This document shows, piece by piece, positions 5,277-7,586 of a stretch of DNA of 7,586 nucleotides; position 1 is the first letter of the stretch, and every line of letters starts with the position of its first letter. The translations under genes were made by a program, and so were the position numbers. Under the pieces are notes generated by a model, which worked only from the letters and a program-made list of their open reading frames with translations, searched no databases and had not been told where the DNA came from. This DNA comes from MAG-120802 sp049430265 (GTDB lineage Bacteria; Actinomycetota; Actinomycetes; Nanopelagicales; Nanopelagicaceae), in contig JBMTBW010000030.1 in NCBI GenBank assembly GCA_049430265.1, forward strand, positions 1-7,586. Reading direction: 5' to 3'.

Positions 5277-6203
5277 GTGATTCCTGCAGATTTAAGCATT
5301 GAGGTGGCAACCCTTGATGATGCAAAAGAACTTGCCGAAATAATGAGTTTGGCTGATCAATTCTTTACCCCAGGGTCTGAATCTGTCGGCCAAACTGAGG
5401 CTGAGGAGATTCTCAATGGCTATATCGATTCAGTTGAGGCACGCAAAGTAATAGATAGAGCAAGTGGCAAGGCCCAAGCTTTTATCACCGTGCATCCGGA
5501 TAGCTCTCGAAAGAGAATCTACGGCGACACTTGGCAGAGACCTCACTCCAATCTTGATATGGCAAGTCTTGAGGTAACACTAGAAATTGCACGAGGAATA
5601 AGTAGAGATTTTGATCTATGGATTGGAACCAATTCCAAAGATTTAGGTTATATCCAAGCTCTAACTAAACGAGGATTTAACCTACTTCGCACCTATCACG
5701 GCCTTAAAGCTGAGATTACTAATCACCCCTATCCCCAGCTTGAAAGCGGCTTAGAGATGCGATTGATTAATGAAGATGAAAAGAAGATTTGGTGGGCCAC
5801 TCATCAAGACTCATTTAGTAAACACTTCGGCTTTGTGCCACGCCCCTTTGAGGAATGGAAGGCGATGATTGATAAGGCAGTTGGAATAGATCTAAATGCC
5901 CGCTGGGTCCTTTATCTTGAGGGGCAAGCAGTTGGTTTTATTGAATGCAGCGATATTAAAAAAGATGTAGGAGCAGGATTTGTTGATGGAATTGGAGTTA
6001 TTCAGAGCCAACAAGGAAATGGTTATGGAGAGTTAATGCTTCGTTGGGCCTTTGCCTACTACTCATCTATTTCTCGTAAATCACTTGAGCTCAACGTTGA
6101 TACCGGCAATGAATCAGGAGCACTTAGGCTCTATGAAAAACTTGGCTTTAAAGCAAAGAGTTCTTGGCAACATTATGAAAATAAAACTTGGGTGAAGCTC
6201 TAA
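5277..6203 (+). CDS. Tandem-GNAT N-acetyltransferase, MshD-like architecture
   Basis: A 308-residue cytoplasmic protein with two GNAT folds, so it should transfer an acetyl group from acetyl-CoA to an amine. The N-terminal half (about 6-147) is a worn GNAT fold without a clear acetyl-CoA loop, ending in ALTKRGFNLLRTYHGLKAEI. The C-terminal half (about 158-305) is intact: the acetyl-CoA loop QQGNGYG (245-251) after DGIGVI, then TGNESGALRLYEKLGF (276-291) and Tyr300. This two-domain layout and length match mycothiol synthase MshD, an actinobacterial enzyme of about the same size, but other tandem GNATs share it. I therefore call it MshD-like, not mshD. The GTG at 5277 fits the domain start and has TAAGAT 6 nt upstream. 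Divergent from the DUF305 gene; its stop interlocks with that of the DinB-family gene. Confidence 0.85.
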   Translation: MIPADLSIEVATLDDAKELAEIMSLADQFFTPGSESVGQTEAEEILNGYIDSVEARKVIDRASGKAQAFITVHPDSSRKRIYGDTWQRPHSNLDMASLEVTLEIARGISRDFDLWIGTNSKDLGYIQALTKRGFNLLRTYHGLKAEITNHPYPQLESGLEMRLINEDEKKIWWATHQDSFSKHFGFVPRPFEEWKAMIDKAVGIDLNARWVLYLEGQAVGFIECSDIKKDVGAGFVDGIGVIQSQQGNGYGELMLRWAFAYYSSISRKSLELNVDTGNESGALRLYEKLGFKAKSSWQHYENKTWVKL

Positions 6204-6643
6204 CGACTAGCTGCTACTGCTTGCTCCAGATGAGCCTTTATATGTTTGGACATATAAGCAAGGTAATCAATTAATTTAATTGGCTCTCCATTTGCCTTTA
6301 CCCCTAGGCGCTCTAATTTATCGCTCGTTAGCCCAGTAAGTAGGTCTAAATTATTTCTCCGAAGGGCTGCAAAAGTCTCAACGCTTGTTTTTGCATCTCG
6401 ATCTTTCTTGATAGCTGCAAAAGCGTCTTCATCCCAAGCTGAGAACTGATAGTTATCGCTAGTTAGAATCATTCGCACTCGAAGCGAGAGTGAAATCTCA
6501 GTGTCGCAGATATGGGCTAGGCACTGCGATGCGCTCCAGCCACCATCACTTGGCACATTATCAAGTCTTGATGCGAATGCACCATAGAACTCTTGCACTC
6601 TTGCAACATCATCTAGATAAGTAGCGAAGACCTCTTTAGACAT
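6200..6643 (-). CDS. DinB-superfamily protein (DinB_2-like)
   Basis: A 147-residue protein predicted to be a four-helix bundle of the DinB/YfiT superfamily. The typical metal-binding histidines are present: His44 in GGWSASQCLAHICDTE (34-49), and His134 and His138 in MSKHIKAHLEQ (131-141). Members include thiol-dependent transferases and isomerases (mycothiol- or bacillithiol-linked) and many proteins of unknown role, so no reaction is assigned. The ATG (6643-6641) has a strong Shine-Dalgarno AGGAG at 6649-6653 with a 5-nt spacer. That site overlaps the TAG stop of the permease gene (6654-6652), with an 8-nt gap between the genes, so it is probably translated from the same mRNA as the ABC transporter. 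A functional link to the transporter is not evident. The stop codon interlocks with that of the convergent GNAT gene. Confidence 0.82.
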   Translation of the reverse strand: MSKEVFATYLDDVARVQEFYGAFASRLDNVPSDGGWSASQCLAHICDTEISLSLRVRMILTSDNYQFSAWDEDAFAAIKKDRDAKTSVETFAALRRNNLDLLTGLTSDKLERLGVKANGEPIKLIDYLAYMSKHIKAHLEQAVAASR

Positions 6644-6651
6644 TTTTACTC

Positions 6652-7440
6652 CTAATCTAGATCGCGACGCAGTGTTGTTCTCATCGCAATGAGTGAAAAT
6701 AGCGCGGCATAGCCCAAGAGTACAAGGGTTGCTGGCCCCGGAGTTAAGTAATTTTCAATACTGAAATTGAAGTCATTTTCGCCAAAGTCAACATCAACTA
6801 GACCTGTTATGGCCCCGGCTGGAAGATATTTTCCAATGGATTCCACAAATGCCACAACCAAACCTTCAACAATTAAAGTCCAGATAACTGCCCCTGTTAC
6901 AGCTGCGATCTGATTCTTTACTAGAGCGCCAAGTCCAACCCCCACAATTCCCAGAACTAGCCCTGAGATAGCAGATGCTCTAAAGACTTTAAAGAGCAGC
7001 TCTGCTGGCACAGGAGCGTGAGGTTCAAAGAAGGTTAGCGCAATGAAGCCTGAAGTTATCGCAAAGATAAATGAGAAGAGCTGAATCACCAGACCAGCAA
7101 GGCTTGCTGCAATCAATTTTGCAACTAAGACTGTGCTGCGCTTTGGCGTTACTAGAAATGTTCCAACCGCTGTGCCATGGCGATATTCATTAGTCATAAT
7201 CAATATTCCAAGAATCAAGGCAAATAAATATCCACCGGCAGCATTGGCAAAGACAGCGTTGATTCCCTCTTGAGTCTCAGTGCCTGAAAATACGCCTCGC
7301 CCTGGCCCATTATCTGAATTGAGAACCAAAATCGGTGCAACTGTGCCAAGGGCTGCAAATAGCCCGCTCCAAAGGAGCAAGAGCCAATTAGCTCTTAGGT
7401 AAATTAATTTACGAAGCTCTGATTTGAGTAAGGCGCTCAT
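6652..7440 (-). CDS. ABC-2 family transporter permease
   Basis: A 262-residue membrane protein with about six helices (roughly 18-40, 68-84, 105-136, 155-175, 178-200 and 236-254). It has the conserved block NEYRHGTAVGTFLVTPKRS (84-102), which is characteristic of ABC-2 permeases paired with a separate ATPase. It forms the membrane channel of an ABC exporter; drugs, lipids and peptides are typical cargo of relatives, and the cargo here is unknown. The ATG (7440-7438) overlaps the TGA of the ATPase gene as ATGA. A Shine-Dalgarno-like AAGGA (7448-7452, minus strand, 7 nt spacer) precedes it, inside the ATPase codons, which points to coupled translation. The DinB-family gene follows. Confidence 0.9.
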   Translation of the reverse strand: MSALLKSELRKLIYLRANWLLLLWSGLFAALGTVAPILVLNSDNGPGRGVFSGTETQEGINAVFANAAGGYLFALILGILIMTNEYRHGTAVGTFLVTPKRSTVLVAKLIAASLAGLVIQLFSFIFAITSGFIALTFFEPHAPVPAELLFKVFRASAISGLVLGIVGVGLGALVKNQIAAVTGAVIWTLIVEGLVVAFVESIGKYLPAGAITGLVDVDFGENDFNFSIENYLTPGPATLVLLGYAALFSLIAMRTTLRRDLD

Positions 7441-7586
7441 GCACTCTTCCTTAACGTTAACTCTAGGAAGGCTTCCTCTAGAGATTTTCCTTTGCAGATC
7501 TCTTTTATAGTGCCCTGCGCTACTAGAACTCCCTTATTAATAATCAGAACATCATTAACAGTATTTTGCATCTCAGCTAGTTGATG
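7437..7586 (-). CDS. ABC transporter ATPase, C-terminal end only
   Basis: The last 49 codons of an ATP-binding subunit that enters from the right edge. Reading inward from 7586 it begins HQLAEMQNTVNDVLIINKG. This is the H-loop region (the His just after the usual SSH/TSH) followed by the ...D..LII..G typical of DrrA/CcmA-type export ATPases. Next come VLVAQGTIKEI and SLEEAFLELT, the usual C-terminus of ATPases that partner ABC-2 permeases. It ends ...LRKSA and its TGA (7439-7437) overlaps the permease ATG. The Walker A, Walker B and signature motifs lie outside the window. The reading frame is intact throughout. Confidence 0.88.
   Translation of the reverse strand, partial: HQLAEMQNTVNDVLIINKGVLVAQGTIKEICKGKSLEEAFLELTLRKSA

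Noticed and set aside
5255..5299. Longer DUF305 protein starting at 5299
   Set aside because: It would put 15 extra residues before a textbook lipoprotein signal peptide and overlap the GNAT coding start. The ATG at 5254 has a -10 box at the right spacing.
1..7586. Mobile element, defence system, CRISPR array or integration site
   Set aside because: No transposase or integrase, no terminal or direct repeats, no spaced repeats, no tRNA gene. Base composition looks even across all genes.

Overview
The window looks like a compact, moderately AT-rich actinobacterial chromosome segment. The gene content and gene packing resemble the small-genome freshwater planktonic lineages (acI / Nanopelagicales-like). 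That placement is inference from three things: an actinobacterial-type TGT (FDELTTL and GIGGALDK motifs), a DUF305 lipoprotein and an MshD-like tandem GNAT, and many starts that appear leaderless. I see no mobile element, CRISPR array, tRNA or rRNA.

Layout from left to right. (1) Positions 1-53: the 5' end of a minus-strand gene encoding an exported protein. (2) Positions 54-218: the only sizeable intergenic region, dense in inverted repeats. (3) Positions 219-1541: a minus-strand MFS exporter. (4) Divergent from it, tgt (tRNA-guanine transglycosylase) on the plus strand, ending at 2824. (5) Positions 5254 down to 2821: a minus-strand run of three genes, a DUF305 lipoprotein, a second MFS exporter and a YhhQ-family queuosine-precursor transporter, with gaps of only 15 and 13 nt. 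(6) Divergent from that run, a plus-strand tandem GNAT acetyltransferase (5277-6203). (7) A minus-strand unit entering from the right edge: the C-terminus of an ABC ATPase, an ABC-2 permease and a DinB-family protein, with a 4-nt ATGA overlap and then an 8-nt gap.

The clearest functional theme is queuosine: tgt and the YhhQ-type transporter meet tail to tail, their stop codons interlocked in one TTAA. Together they fit uptake of a free 7-deazaguanine precursor followed by its exchange into tRNA. No synthesis gene is in the window. The TGT pocket differs from the textbook preQ1-type enzyme.

The clearest regulatory theme concerns start sites. Four starts (219-1541 MFS, yhhQ, DUF305, GNAT) have a TANNNT hexamer exactly 6 nt before the start codon, and the second MFS has one at 7 nt. 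This is the known layout of actinobacterial leaderless transcripts. The genes in the ABC unit and the left-edge gene instead carry Shine-Dalgarno sequences. Between DUF305 and the GNAT gene, two such -10 hexamers overlap each other in a 22-bp gap. Both convergent gene pairs overlap by 4 nt with interlocked stops. I did not find a strong, novel multi-gene system; the findings below are local.
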